A stretch of 64,000 nucleotides of DNA from Magnetospirillum sp. XM-1 (GCF_001511835.1 NZ_LN997848.1:2694001-2758000), one strand, 5' to 3'; shown: positions 44,701 to 53,854, counted from the stretch's first letter. The notes: generated from the letters alone by a model not told the origin. Numbers and translations are program-made.

Positions 44701-47243
44701 GAGGGGCTCTCGGGCTGTGGGCAAGGCAGGGTGAAGTGGAAGACGGTTCCCTGGCCGAGCGTGGATTCGACACCGATGGTGCCGCCCATCAGTTCGACCA
44801 GATGGCGGGCCAGGGTAAGTCCCAGGCCGGTTCCACTATGGGAGCGGGTCAGGAAGGAATCAACCTGACGGAACTTCTCGAAAATGGCGTGCAGCATGTC
44901 TTCGGGAATGCCGGCCCCGGTATCGGCCACCCGGAACACCACATGGCCGGGCGTCCGTTCGACGCTCAAGGACACCTCGCCTTTCTCCGTGAACTTGACG
45001 GCGTTGGACAGCAGGTTGTGGAGGATCTGGCGCAGCCGCAGCGGATCGGCCTGGATGGTTTCCGGGCAATCGTCGCCGATTCGGTTGACCAGGCCGATTC
45101 CCTTGGCCTGGGCCGCCGATTGGTGGACGGCGGCGGCTTCCGTCACCAGGGCGGCCAGCTTCACCGGCTGAACCGCCAGGGTCATGGCGCCGGCCTCGAT
45201 CTTGGCGATGTCGAGGATGGAATTGACCAGTTCCAGCAGGTGGCGGCTGCTCTTTTCGATGATGTCGGCGTTCTCGCGCGTTTCGTCGTCGGCGGCCTCG
45301 TCGCGGATCAGCTCGGAGAAGCCGATGATGCCGTTCAGGGGGGTGCGCAGCTCGTGGCTCATGTTGGCGAGGAACTCGCTCTTCATGCGGCTGGCCTCCT
45401 CGGCCCGCTTGCGGGCTTCCTCGAGGCGGAGGAACGATTCGCCGACGCGATCGGCCATCTGGTTGAACGACAGCGCCAGGCTGGCCATCTCGTCGTCGCC
45501 TTGGACCGGCAGGCGGTATTCGGTCTCCTGCTCGCTGAAGCGATGGATGCCGCCCACCACCGCCGTGATGCGCCGGGTCAGGAACGAGGCCATCCACACC
45601 GCGATGCCGATCACCACGGCGATCATCACCAGGGTGGACAGCGACAGCTGGCGCGCCAGGCTTTCCACCTGGGCGGCGATCAGCGCCATGACGTTGTCGT
45701 ACTGGGCCTGCAGGTCGCGGTTGCGCAGCGCCAGGATCTGGTCGGTGTTCTCCTTCTCCTTGGTGGCGGCGGCGTGGAAGTCGTCGACGTTGGCGCCGAT
45801 GGTGACGAAGCCGAAGCCGCGCGGAGACTGTCCGTAGGGGCCGGTGTAGTAGGGGATGGTGGCGGCCGTGGTCAGCTTCCACAACCCGCTCCAGAAGATG
45901 TCGAACGAGCCCGAGCCGCCCTGGCTGGTGAGGTCCATCCAGCCGGTGCATTGCGGCGCGTGGTTGAGATAGCGGCAGTCGAGGCCCAGCAGCCCCTGCT
46001 TGACCAGTTCGGGAGAGCCCTTCTTCTTCAGGGATTGCTCGAGGAAGGTGGGGGCGGTCTTCAGGAACTCGCCGATGGGCTTGCCGCTTTCCTTCCACTG
46101 GGCGTAAAGCCCGGCATCAAGCCACGGCACCGCCGGCTCGCCGGTCTCGGGGTCGTAGCCGGTGATGAAGTAGTGGCGGGGATGCACCACCGAGCGGCCC
46201 TTGTAGTCCCAGATGAAGGCGTAATTGCCCGACGCCGCGTCGGCGATGGGCGAATAGCGGTCAGGCGTCGGCAGGATGTGGTCGGTGAATTCCATCAGGT
46301 GGTCGTGATCGAGCGCCAGCGTCACCCAGCCGGTGGTCTGTCCCTGGCGGACCACCGGAGTGGCCCAGCGCACCAGACCGCGAAAGCGGGTGCCGACCGG
46401 GTTCTCGGTGCCGGCGAAGGCCGCCTTTTCCGGCGCGAACTCGATTCCCTTGGCCGCCGCCGCCTTTGGCGTGAACGGGCCGATGATGGGCGAGCGCACA
46501 TAGGCGCCGATCACGTCCGAGACGTGGATCTTGTCGGGGCCCAGCGCCTTCAGGCTGTCGAAATAGGTTTCGGCCTTGATGAAGGTGTTTTCGCGCCTGG
46601 AAACGTCGCGCAGCTCGCGGCTGGTCAGGTCCGAGGTGGTGACCTTGACCTTCTCGCGGCCGTCCAGGCCGATGAAGGTCATTTCCAGGAACAGGGGGCG
46701 CTCGACCTTCAGGCCGCCCTCGGTGGCGGGGCGGTAGTTGAAGTTGCGGCGGTTGTCCTCGATGGACGACTGGACGGGCGGGGCGTCGTAATGGGGCACC
46801 GCCTCGGGGCCGGGCACCCATTTGGAGCCGTCGGGGGTGGGGACCCAGGGGTAGTGGCGCTCGATCAGGCGGGTGCGGCCGCGCAGGAAGCGGCGGTAGC
46901 TGTCCTCGCTGGGCTCGATCATCGCCGCCGAACGGATGTCGCCGTCCCGGTCGTAAAGGAAGTCGGCCACCTGGCGGGCGGTGTCGGTGGTCAGCCGCTC
47001 CAGGCTTTCCCTGGCGGCGTCGTCCAGCGCCTTGATCGCCGAATTGGTGGTGCCGGCCACCACATGCTCGGTGGTCTCGCGCATGGCCCGCGTCATGCCG
47101 GTGACGTTTTCCGAGACCCGCTCGGCCAGCCAGGCCTGGCCGCGCCAGGCGAAAGCCGCCAGCACCAGCAGGGGGATGACCTTGATCAGGACGAAGATCA
47201 GGATGAGCTTGGCGCGGATACCGAAGCGGGCGATCTGGGGCAT
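44697..47243 (-). CDS. Membrane sensor histidine kinase with large periplasmic Cache-type domain
   Basis: 848 residues from ATG 47243; a TTG at 47285 preceded by GGGAGGGG would add 14 residues and is possible. A membrane segment (about 12-32), a long periplasmic region to about 530 with Cache-like features ('SDVIGAYVRSPIIGPFTP', 'NYAFIWDYKGRSVVHPRHYF'), a second membrane segment (about 537-558), a HAMP domain, HisKA with FLANMSHELRTPLNGI, and HATPase_c with NLLSNAVKFTEKG, DTGAGIP and GTGLGL. The ligand is unknown. Operon: kinase, receiver, Cache protein, with 4-bp overlaps at both junctions. Confidence 0.9.
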   Translation of the reverse strand: MPQIARFGIRAKLILIFVLIKVIPLLVLAAFAWRGQAWLAERVSENVTGMTRAMRETTEHVVAGTTNSAIKALDDAARESLERLTTDTARQVADFLYDRDGDIRSAAMIEPSEDSYRRFLRGRTRLIERHYPWVPTPDGSKWVPGPEAVPHYDAPPVQSSIEDNRRNFNYRPATEGGLKVERPLFLEMTFIGLDGREKVKVTTSDLTSRELRDVSRRENTFIKAETYFDSLKALGPDKIHVSDVIGAYVRSPIIGPFTPKAAAAKGIEFAPEKAAFAGTENPVGTRFRGLVRWATPVVRQGQTTGWVTLALDHDHLMEFTDHILPTPDRYSPIADAASGNYAFIWDYKGRSVVHPRHYFITGYDPETGEPAVPWLDAGLYAQWKESGKPIGEFLKTAPTFLEQSLKKKGSPELVKQGLLGLDCRYLNHAPQCTGWMDLTSQGGSGSFDIFWSGLWKLTTAATIPYYTGPYGQSPRGFGFVTIGANVDDFHAAATKEKENTDQILALRNRDLQAQYDNVMALIAAQVESLARQLSLSTLVMIAVVIGIAVWMASFLTRRITAVVGGIHRFSEQETEYRLPVQGDDEMASLALSFNQMADRVGESFLRLEEARKRAEEASRMKSEFLANMSHELRTPLNGIIGFSELIRDEAADDETRENADIIEKSSRHLLELVNSILDIAKIEAGAMTLAVQPVKLAALVTEAAAVHQSAAQAKGIGLVNRIGDDCPETIQADPLRLRQILHNLLSNAVKFTEKGEVSLSVERTPGHVVFRVADTGAGIPEDMLHAIFEKFRQVDSFLTRSHSGTGLGLTLARHLVELMGGTIGVESTLGQGTVFHFTLPCPQPESPS

Positions 47244-47444
47244 TGTAGTCCGGCTGTTCCTGCGGAATGTCGGAAGGAGCCCCAATCCCCTCCCAAGGGA
47301 AACGGACTATAGGTCTTTCGTATGGCGTTTTCCAGTCCATTGATCATCTCGGCGGCTCCTTGAAATTCGTGGTTGCCCGAAAATACCGCTTCATTAGGAT
47401 GTGCCGCGTGGATGAGCGCTTTATCTTTATCCGGGCAGGGTGGC

Positions 47445-48377
47445 ATGAACCGGCGGGTGGGTGAAATCGTGGGACAGGTTCTGGCGCGTCTTCGCCCCAA
47501 GGCGAAGTCGCTGATCATTACCGTCTATGGCGACGCCATCTCGCACCACGGCGGCAGCGCCTGGCTGGGCAGCGTGATCAATCTGGTCGAGCCGCTGGGC
47601 CTGAACGAGCGCATCGTGCGGACCTCGGTGTTCCGCCTGTCCAAGGAGGCGTGGCTGTCCTCCATGCAGATCGGGCGGCGCAGCTATTACCGCCTGACCG
47701 AGATGGGCCGCCGCCGCTTCGAAGCCGCCCACAACCGCATCTATCACTACAACGGCAAGCCCTGGGACGGTAACTGGACCCTGGCGGTCACCAATATCGA
47801 GGGCATGGATTCCGAGCGTCGCGATTCGCTGCGCCGCGACCTGGGCTGGCTGGGCTTCGGCCAGCTGGCCAGCGGCGTGCTGGTCCATCCCGACCCCGAC
47901 AAGAGTGCGGTGCGCCAGGCCCTGGCCGAGGCGGGCGTGCAGGACCGCGCCGTGATGATGAGCGCCAGCGCCGAGGATTGGGTGACGCCCGAGGCGTTGC
48001 GCGACCTGATCCATACCTGCTGGGACCTGGACCGTCTGGCCGCCGATTACAACGAGTTCCTCGACACCTTCCGGCCCCTGTGGCAGGCCCTGTCGGGCAA
48101 CGGCGAGCTGAACCCCGAACTGTGCTTCGTGGTCCGCACCCTGCTGATGCACGGCTATCGCCGCGCCCTGCTGCGCGACCCCATGCTGCCCGACGAATTG
48201 CTGCCCGCCCATTGGCCGGGGACTTCGGCCCGGGTGCTGTGCCGCAACCTCTACCGCCTGGTCCAGGCGGCGGCCGAGACCCATGTCATGAGCATGCTGG
48301 AAACCGCCGAGGGCCCGGTGCCCGAGGCTCATCCCGCCTATTACACCCGCTTCGGCGGGCTGCAATCGGCCGACTGA
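47445..48377 (+). CDS. PaaX-family transcriptional regulator
   Basis: 310 residues from ATG 47445 (GCAGGG upstream). The N-terminal winged helix ('KSLIITVYGDAISHHGGSAW', 'RIVRTSVFRLSKEAWLSS', 'RRSYYRLTEMGRRRFEAAHN') and the central PaaX domain ('NWTLAVTNIEGMDSERRDSL', later 'HTCWDLDRLAADYNEFLDTF') match the phenylacetyl-CoA-responsive repressor PaaX. PaaX binds phenylacetyl-CoA, the substrate of the PadBCD enzyme encoded next, so control of padBCD-fdhD is a strong inference. It ends at its own terminator. Confidence 0.9.
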   Translation: MNRRVGEIVGQVLARLRPKAKSLIITVYGDAISHHGGSAWLGSVINLVEPLGLNERIVRTSVFRLSKEAWLSSMQIGRRSYYRLTEMGRRRFEAAHNRIYHYNGKPWDGNWTLAVTNIEGMDSERRDSLRRDLGWLGFGQLASGVLVHPDPDKSAVRQALAEAGVQDRAVMMSASAEDWVTPEALRDLIHTCWDLDRLAADYNEFLDTFRPLWQALSGNGELNPELCFVVRTLLMHGYRRALLRDPMLPDELLPAHWPGTSARVLCRNLYRLVQAAAETHVMSMLETAEGPVPEAHPAYYTRFGGLQSAD

Positions 48378-48405
48378 TCCTTTTTCCCCTTCACTGACCG
48401 TCCTG

Positions 48406-48439
48406 CGCCCCGGCCATCGTGCCGGGGCGTATCGCTTTT
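48406..48439 (+). terminator. Terminator of the PaaX-type regulator gene
   Basis: A 9-bp stem (48406-48414 with 48421-48429), a 6-nt loop, then TATCGCTTTT. It starts 28 bp after the regulator stop codon. Confidence 0.7.
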
Positions 48440-48489
48440 GCTCGGCCAATTGGCGCGCCGGACGGCATAGGTCGCCTATGTCTTGATAT

Positions 48490-48560
48490 GCAAAGTTACG
48501 CAAAAAAATTGACTCATGCGTAAAAAATGCATTACGACGTTAAAAAACGCAGTTCGCCGG
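48490..48560 (+). promoter_or_regulatory. Candidate operator region upstream of padB
   Basis: An AT-rich stretch in a GC-rich genome with repeated arms: TTACGCA (48496-48502) and its inverse TGCGTAA (48517-48523), then TTACG (48532-48536) and a further ACGC-containing run near 48541-48552. The layout suits a dimeric regulator such as the PaaX-family protein encoded just upstream. Promoter boxes cannot be placed with certainty. Confidence 0.45.
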
Positions 48561-48630
48561 CCGCGATGGCCGAGGGGGCGCAACCGGGGAGCAACGCCGC
48601 CGAAAGCGGCGCCGGATCAGGAGAAATGTC

Positions 48631-51375
48631 ATGTCCGTCGAGACCAAATCCGTCCCAACCTATTGCTACAATTGCGTCGCTGGTCCCGACCTGATGTGTG
48701 TCACGGTCGAGGATGGGGTGGCGGTGGCGGTGGAGCCCAACCACGCCGGCAAAGGGATACACCCGGCCGACGGACGCCCCTGCGTCAAGGCCTATGGGCT
48801 GGTGCAGAAGACCTACAATCCCCACCGGGTGCTTACCCCCATGAAGCGGACCAATCCGCTGAAGGGCCGCGACCAGGACCCCGGCTTCGTCCCCATCACC
48901 TGGGACGAGGCGCTGGACCTGGTGGCCGGCAAGCTGCGGTCCTTGCGCGAGCAGGGATTGCTGAACGAACAGGGCATGCCGCGTCTGGCCGCCACCTTCG
49001 GCCATGGCGGCACCCCGGCCAATTACATGGGAACGCTTCCCTGCTTCCTGGCCGCCTGGGGCCCCATCGATTTCAGCTTCGGCTCGGGCCAGGGCGTCAA
49101 GTGCGTCCATTCCGAGCATCTCTACGGCGAGTACTGGCATCGCGCCTTCACCGTGGCGGCCGACACGCCCAACGCCAATTACATCGTGTCCTTCGGCACC
49201 AACGTGGAAGTGTCGGGCGGCCCCTGCGCCGTGCGCCGCCACGCCGACGCCCGCATCCGCGGCATCAAACGTGTGCAGATCGAGCCGCACCTGTCGCCCA
49301 CCGGCGCCTGTTCGGCCGAATGGGTGCCCATCCGCCCCAAGACCGACCCCGCCTTCATGTTCGCCATGCTGCACGTCATGCTGCACGAGGCGGGCCGGGA
49401 CAAGCTGGACCTCGCCTATTTGCGCGACCGCACGGCGTCGCCCTATCTGGTGGACGACGAGGGCTGGTACCTGCGCGACGAGGCCACCGGCAAGCCGCTG
49501 ATGTGGGACACCGTCACCAATGGCCCGGTGCCCCACGACCATCCGGGCGCCGTGCCGGCCATCGAGGGCGAGTTCATCGTGTCGTCGGCCGTGGCCAAGC
49601 TGCCCGACGGCGAGATGGCGCGGCGCGAGAACGCGCGGGCCCGCACCGGCTTCGGCCTGCTGGTCGACGGCATGCGGGGCTATACCCCGGAATGGGCGGA
49701 AAAGGTCTGCGACGTGCCCGCCGCCACGGTGCGCCGGGTGGCCAACGAGTTCCTGGACAACGCCTGCGTCGGCCAGACCGTCGAGGTGGGCGGCAAGATC
49801 CTGCCCTACCGCCCGGTGGCGGTGACCCTGGGCAAGACGGTCAACAACGGCTGGGGCGCCTATGAGTGCTGCTGGGCGCGCACCGTGCTGGCCACCCTGG
49901 TCGGCGCGCTGGAGGTGCCGGGCGGCACGCTGGGCACCACGGTGCGCCTGAACCGCCCCTACGAGAACCGCCTGAAGAGCGTCAAGCCCGGCGAGGACGG
50001 CTTCATGGTCGCCCAGATGAACTCGACCAAGAAGGGCGGCTGGGCGGAAAAGCCCAAGGGCCGCAACGCCCACACCACCCTGGTGCCCATCGTCGGCGAT
50101 TCCAGCTGGGCCCAGGCGCTGGGCCCCACCCATCTGGCGTGGATGTTCCTCAAAGACACGCCGCAAGGGATCGAGCCGCCGTTGCCGCCCGACGTGTGGA
50201 TCGCGTACCGCACCAATCCGGCCATCTCGTTCTGGGACACCGCCCAGATGTCGGGGAACATGGCCAAGATGCCGTTCATCGTGTGCTTCGCCTACACCAT
50301 GGACGAGACCAACCACATGGCCGACGTCCTGCTGCCCGAGGCCACCGACCTGGAAAGCACCCAGCTGATCCGGGCCGGCGGCTCCAAGTTCGTCGAGCAG
50401 CACTGGGCGCATCAGGGCTTCGTGCTGCGCCAGAAGGCGGTGGAGCCCCAGGGCCAGGCCCGCGACTTCACCTGGATCACCACCGAGCTGTCGCGCCGCG
50501 TCGGCCTGCTGAAGGAATACAACGTCGCCATCAACAAGGGCTTCGCCCTGGTGCCGCTGAAGGGCGAGGGCTACGACTTCACCCTGCCCGACGACCAGGT
50601 CCACGAGGTGGACACCATCTGGGACCGGGTGTGCAAGGCGGCCACCGCCGGCGCCACCAAGGGCGCGGAAGTGCACGGCCTGGACTGGATGAAGGAGAAC
50701 GGCTTCTTCATGCAGCCCTTCGCCCGCGAGGACTGGTACCTGCACGCCACCATGGAGGAGCAGAATCTCCGCTACGAGCTGCCCTACCAGGAGCGCCTGA
50801 CCCGGGTCGGCGTCGAACTGGGCCGCCGCCTGCACGAGGCGGGCATCTTCTGGTGGGACGACCAGCTGGAAGAGTACCAGGGCATTCCCCACTGGCACGA
50901 CGTGCCCGGCCGCTGGGTGAAGGCGGTGGAGCAGACCGGGGCCAAGGCCGAGGACTTCCCCTTCTGGGGCATCACCACCAAATCCATGCCCTACACCACC
51001 GGCAACAACGCGGGCATTCCGCTGATGAACGAGGTGGCAGGCAATCTGCGCGGCCACGGCTCGGTGATCATCAACGCGTCGTCGGCCAAGGCGCTGGGCA
51101 TCAAGGACGGCGACTGGGTGGAGGTCAGCTCCATCGTCGGCCGCACAAGGGGGCGCGCCGCCCTGGTCCAGGGCTGCCGTCCCGACACCCTGGTCATTCC
51201 CGGCCAGTTCCAGCACTGGAAGACCCCCTACGCCAAGGATCTCAACTTCCCGTCGCTCAACGCCATCACCCAGATGTCGCTGGAACTGACCGACGCCACC
51301 GGCTCGGGCGCCGATCTGGTGCGCGTCGCGGTGCGCCGCGTCGACGGCCCCCTGGCGGAAGGAGACGCCCCATGA
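48631..51375 (+). CDS. padB: Phenylacetyl-CoA:acceptor oxidoreductase, molybdopterin catalytic subunit
   Basis: 914 residues; AGGAGA lies 7 bp before the ATG. The N-terminal [4Fe-4S] site uses C12, C15, C23 and C51, followed by the molybdopterin oxidoreductase core ('FGHGGTPANYMGTLPCFLAA', 'ANYIVSFGTNVEVSGGP') and a C-terminal dinucleotide-binding domain ('HGSVIINASSAKALGIKDGD'). C158 (GQGVKCVHSEHLYG) is the likely Mo ligand. Closest to PadB, which makes phenylglyoxylate from phenylacetyl-CoA in four-electron alpha-oxidation without O2. No signal peptide, so it is cytoplasmic. It overlaps padC by ATGA and has the PaaX-type gene upstream. Other DMSO-reductase family functions cannot be excluded, but the neighbours fit PadB well. 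Confidence 0.88.
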   Translation: MSVETKSVPTYCYNCVAGPDLMCVTVEDGVAVAVEPNHAGKGIHPADGRPCVKAYGLVQKTYNPHRVLTPMKRTNPLKGRDQDPGFVPITWDEALDLVAGKLRSLREQGLLNEQGMPRLAATFGHGGTPANYMGTLPCFLAAWGPIDFSFGSGQGVKCVHSEHLYGEYWHRAFTVAADTPNANYIVSFGTNVEVSGGPCAVRRHADARIRGIKRVQIEPHLSPTGACSAEWVPIRPKTDPAFMFAMLHVMLHEAGRDKLDLAYLRDRTASPYLVDDEGWYLRDEATGKPLMWDTVTNGPVPHDHPGAVPAIEGEFIVSSAVAKLPDGEMARRENARARTGFGLLVDGMRGYTPEWAEKVCDVPAATVRRVANEFLDNACVGQTVEVGGKILPYRPVAVTLGKTVNNGWGAYECCWARTVLATLVGALEVPGGTLGTTVRLNRPYENRLKSVKPGEDGFMVAQMNSTKKGGWAEKPKGRNAHTTLVPIVGDSSWAQALGPTHLAWMFLKDTPQGIEPPLPPDVWIAYRTNPAISFWDTAQMSGNMAKMPFIVCFAYTMDETNHMADVLLPEATDLESTQLIRAGGSKFVEQHWAHQGFVLRQKAVEPQGQARDFTWITTELSRRVGLLKEYNVAINKGFALVPLKGEGYDFTLPDDQVHEVDTIWDRVCKAATAGATKGAEVHGLDWMKENGFFMQPFAREDWYLHATMEEQNLRYELPYQERLTRVGVELGRRLHEAGIFWWDDQLEEYQGIPHWHDVPGRWVKAVEQTGAKAEDFPFWGITTKSMPYTTGNNAGIPLMNEVAGNLRGHGSVIINASSAKALGIKDGDWVEVSSIVGRTRGRAALVQGCRPDTLVIPGQFQHWKTPYAKDLNFPSLNAITQMSLELTDATGSGADLVRVAVRRVDGPLAEGDAP

Positions 51376-52025
51376 CCCGCTACGTCATGGTCGCCGACCT
51401 TCGGCGCTGCGTCGGCTGCCAGACCTGCACGGCGTCGTGCAAGGAGACCAACGCCACGCCGCCCGGCGTGCAATGGCGCAAGGTGCTGGACATCGAGGCG
51501 GGGCAGTACCCCGACGTGCGGCGCATCTTCCTGCCCACCGGCTGCCAGCATTGCGACGAGCCGCCCTGCATGGAGGTCTGTCCCTCCACCGCCACCCGCA
51601 AGCGGGCCGACGGCATCGTCACCATCGACTACGACATCTGCATCGGCTGTTCCTACTGCGCCGTCTCGTGTCCCTACGAGGCCCGCTACAAGGTGGATGA
51701 GGCCCAATACGCCTATGGCAATGGTCCGATGGGGCAGGAAAAGGCCCGTCTCGCCCAGCAGAAGATCGGCGTCGTCACCAAATGTACCTTCTGCGTCGAC
51801 CGCATCGACGCGGGCATCAAGGCGGGCAAGGTGCCGGGCGTTCACCCCGAGGCCACTCCCGCCTGCGTCAACGCCTGCCTGTCGGGCGCGCTGCGCTTCG
51901 GCGACAAGGACGATCCCGACAGCGCGGTGTCGAAGCTGATCAATGAGAACAAGTGGTTCCGCCAGCACGAGGACGAGGGCACGGGACCGGGATTCTATTA
52001 CCTGTGGGACGGAGCACGGCCATGA
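51372..52025 (+). CDS. padC: Phenylacetyl-CoA:acceptor oxidoreductase, iron-sulfur subunit
   Basis: 217 residues. Four [4Fe-4S] cysteine groups of the DmsB/NrfC type: CVGCQTCTASCKE, CQHCDEPPCMEVCP, CIGCSYCAVSCP and CTFC with a later CVNAC. It carries electrons from the Mo subunit to the membrane anchor. The ATG overlaps the padB stop and its own stop overlaps the padD start, so the three are made in step. Confidence 0.92.
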   Translation: MTRYVMVADLRRCVGCQTCTASCKETNATPPGVQWRKVLDIEAGQYPDVRRIFLPTGCQHCDEPPCMEVCPSTATRKRADGIVTIDYDICIGCSYCAVSCPYEARYKVDEAQYAYGNGPMGQEKARLAQQKIGVVTKCTFCVDRIDAGIKAGKVPGVHPEATPACVNACLSGALRFGDKDDPDSAVSKLINENKWFRQHEDEGTGPGFYYLWDGARP

Positions 52026-52852
52026 GACAGATGATCACCGCCCGGCTGCAGAAGAGCTGGGACCTGCGCGCCGCCGGCAACTTCATCGGCGGCGGGGCGG
52101 GGACGGGGCTGGTGCTGGCCGCCATCGCCTTCGACGGCGGCAGGCTGCCGCTGGCCGCCGGCCTGGTCCTGGTGGGCCTCGGCCTCGCCATGGTCTGGCT
52201 GGAAATCGGCAAGCCCTGGCGGGCGCTCAACGTCTTCTTCCATCCCCAGACCTCGTGGATGACCAGGGAAGGCATCGTCGCCGGGCCGCTGATGGCGGCA
52301 GGCGCAGCCTTCTGGCTGTTCGGCCATGCCGCCCTGGCGGTGCCGCTGGCCGTGCTCGCCGCCGGTTTCCTGTATTGCCAGTCGCGCATCCTGAAAGCGT
52401 CGCGCGGCATTCCCGCCTGGAAGCAGGCGGAGATCGTGCCGCTGATCATCGCGTCGGGCCTGGCGGAAGGGGCGGGGCTGCTGGCCCTGCTGGCCGAGCC
52501 CACTCCGGCGGTTCTGGCCTGGGCCCTGGCCGCCGGGCTGCTGCGTGAAGCGGCCTGGGCCTTCTACCTGCGGGGATTGGCCGCCTCGGGCAATGCCGGG
52601 CGGGCGCTCGGCATCTTCGCCTCGCCGCCGGCGCGGGCGGCGCGTCTCGCCCAGGTGGCGGCGCTGGCCCTGTGGGCGCTGGCCCTGGCCGGTCTGCCCG
52701 TCGCCCCCCTGGCCGGTCTGCTGGCGGCGCTCTCGGGCTGGGCTCTCAAGGCGCTGCTGATCACCCGGGCGGCGTTCACCCGGGGTGCCTCGGTGCCCCA
52801 TGCCCCGGTGCGCGGGCGCGGCCTGCCCATGGCGCTGGGGGGGCGGATATGA
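52022..52852 (+). CDS. padD: Phenylacetyl-CoA:acceptor oxidoreductase, membrane anchor (NrfD/DmsC-like)
   Basis: 276 residues with about eight hydrophobic segments, starting 'NFIGGGAGTGLVLAAIAFDG' and including 'GLALVWLEIGKP'-type NrfD features and 'TSWMTREGIVAGPLMAAGAA'. It would anchor the complex and pass electrons to the quinone pool. Overlaps padC upstream and fdhD downstream by four bases each. Confidence 0.88.
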   Translation: MRQMITARLQKSWDLRAAGNFIGGGAGTGLVLAAIAFDGGRLPLAAGLVLVGLGLAMVWLEIGKPWRALNVFFHPQTSWMTREGIVAGPLMAAGAAFWLFGHAALAVPLAVLAAGFLYCQSRILKASRGIPAWKQAEIVPLIIASGLAEGAGLLALLAEPTPAVLAWALAAGLLREAAWAFYLRGLAASGNAGRALGIFASPPARAARLAQVAALALWALALAGLPVAPLAGLLAALSGWALKALLITRAAFTRGASVPHAPVRGRGLPMALGGRI

Positions 52853-53733
52853 GCAAGCGCGTGGACGGGACCTCCCCCGTGGCGGCGGTGCGCCTGGACC
52901 GCTACGTGGTGGACGAGGAGCTGTGCTCGGTGATCACCGAGGACACGCTCACCATCAGCGTCGAGGGCGTGGGCACCTACACCCTGATGTGGACACCCAC
53001 CGGCGGCGGCGCTTGCGCCATGGCCTATACCCCCGCCGACGGCATCCTGGGCGAGGCGGGGGTGGCCGAGCCCCTGGCCATGGCGGTGGGCTTCCTGTTC
53101 ACCGAAGGCATCATCGAGACCGTCGCCGATCTGCGCGCCGTGGCCTTCTGCCCCGACGATTCCAAGGTGGTGACCGCCTATCTGGCCGATACGGCCCGCC
53201 CCCAGGCCCGGCGCCGCGACGTGGTGATGAACAGCTCGTGCGGCGTCTGCGGCGAGGGCGGGCGGATCGAGGAGGTGATTTCCGGCCTGCCCCAGGCCGC
53301 CGACGGTCTGGTGGTCGACGCCGCCACCCTGCATCGCCTGATGGCCGAGATGGGCACCGGCCAGACGGTGTTCGCCGCCACCGGCGGCGCCCATGCGGCG
53401 GCGGTGTTCGACGCCTCGGGGCGCATTGTCGCCATCGCCGAGGATCTGGGCCGCCACAACGCGCTGGACAAGGTCATCGGCCGCTGCCTGCTGGACGGCG
53501 TCGATACGTCGTCCTGCGGCGTGCTGCTGTCGTCGCGCCTCAGCCTCGAGATGGTCACCAAGGCGGCGCGCGCCCGCTTCCAACTGGTGGCGGCGGTGTC
53601 GGCGCCCACCTCGCTGGCGGTGGAGGTGGCCGAGCGGCGCAACATCACGCTGTGCGGATTCCTGCGCGGCGACCGCTGCACCGTCTACAGCCACCGCCGC
53701 CGGATCGGGGAGCTGGGCTCCTGGGTCAACTGA
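52849..53733 (+). CDS. fdhD: FdhD-like sulfurtransferase for the molybdenum cofactor
   Basis: 294 residues. Family motifs: 'FLFTEGIIETVADLR', the cysteine motif NSSCGVCGEGG, 'ATGGAHAAAVFDASG', 'AEDLGRHNALDKVIG' and 'VLLSSRLSLEMVTKAA'. FdhD moves sulfur from a cysteine desulfurase to the Mo-bis-MGD cofactor of formate dehydrogenase. Here no formate dehydrogenase gene is near, and the gene overlaps padD, so a dedicated role in sulfuration of PadB is a fair inference. The N-terminal 45 residues are unusually long before the core. Confidence 0.88.
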   Translation: MSKRVDGTSPVAAVRLDRYVVDEELCSVITEDTLTISVEGVGTYTLMWTPTGGGACAMAYTPADGILGEAGVAEPLAMAVGFLFTEGIIETVADLRAVAFCPDDSKVVTAYLADTARPQARRRDVVMNSSCGVCGEGGRIEEVISGLPQAADGLVVDAATLHRLMAEMGTGQTVFAATGGAHAAAVFDASGRIVAIAEDLGRHNALDKVIGRCLLDGVDTSSCGVLLSSRLSLEMVTKAARARFQLVAAVSAPTSLAVEVAERRNITLCGFLRGDRCTVYSHRRRIGELGSWVN

Positions 53734-53735
53734 TA

Positions 53736-53760
53736 CCGCCGCTCCCTTGGGGAGCGGCGG
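53736..53760 (+). terminator. GC hairpin after the pad operon
   Basis: An 11-bp perfect stem (53736-53746 with 53750-53760) with loop TTG starts 3 bp after the fdhD stop codon. No U-tract follows, so it may act as an RNA 3'-end stabiliser or weak terminator. Confidence 0.55.
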
Positions 53761-53791
53761 CAAGGGCAAGGCCCGTCGCGCCTTATGGCGC

Positions 53792-53854
53792 GGAAAGCCA
53801 AGCGAAGCGCCCGGCGTTTGAGGGCAATGAGGCGAGCCAATGAATTGGCTCGCC
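53792..53854 (+). repeat. Dispersed intergenic repeat, copy 2, followed by an 11-bp palindrome
   Basis: 53792-53824 repeats the sequence found at 40261-40302. Next to it, 53831-53841 and 53844-53854 form an 11-bp inverted repeat (GGCGAGCCAAT / ATTGGCTCGCC). Together they look like a mobile intergenic palindromic unit between the pad and hcr operons. Confidence 0.55.

Noticed and set aside
44736..47312. 858-codon plus-strand frame opposite the Cache kinase, and a similar 894-codon minus-strand frame opposite padB (48532-51216)
   Set aside because: Both are shadows of genes with recognised domains; their translations are low in complexity and have no family features.
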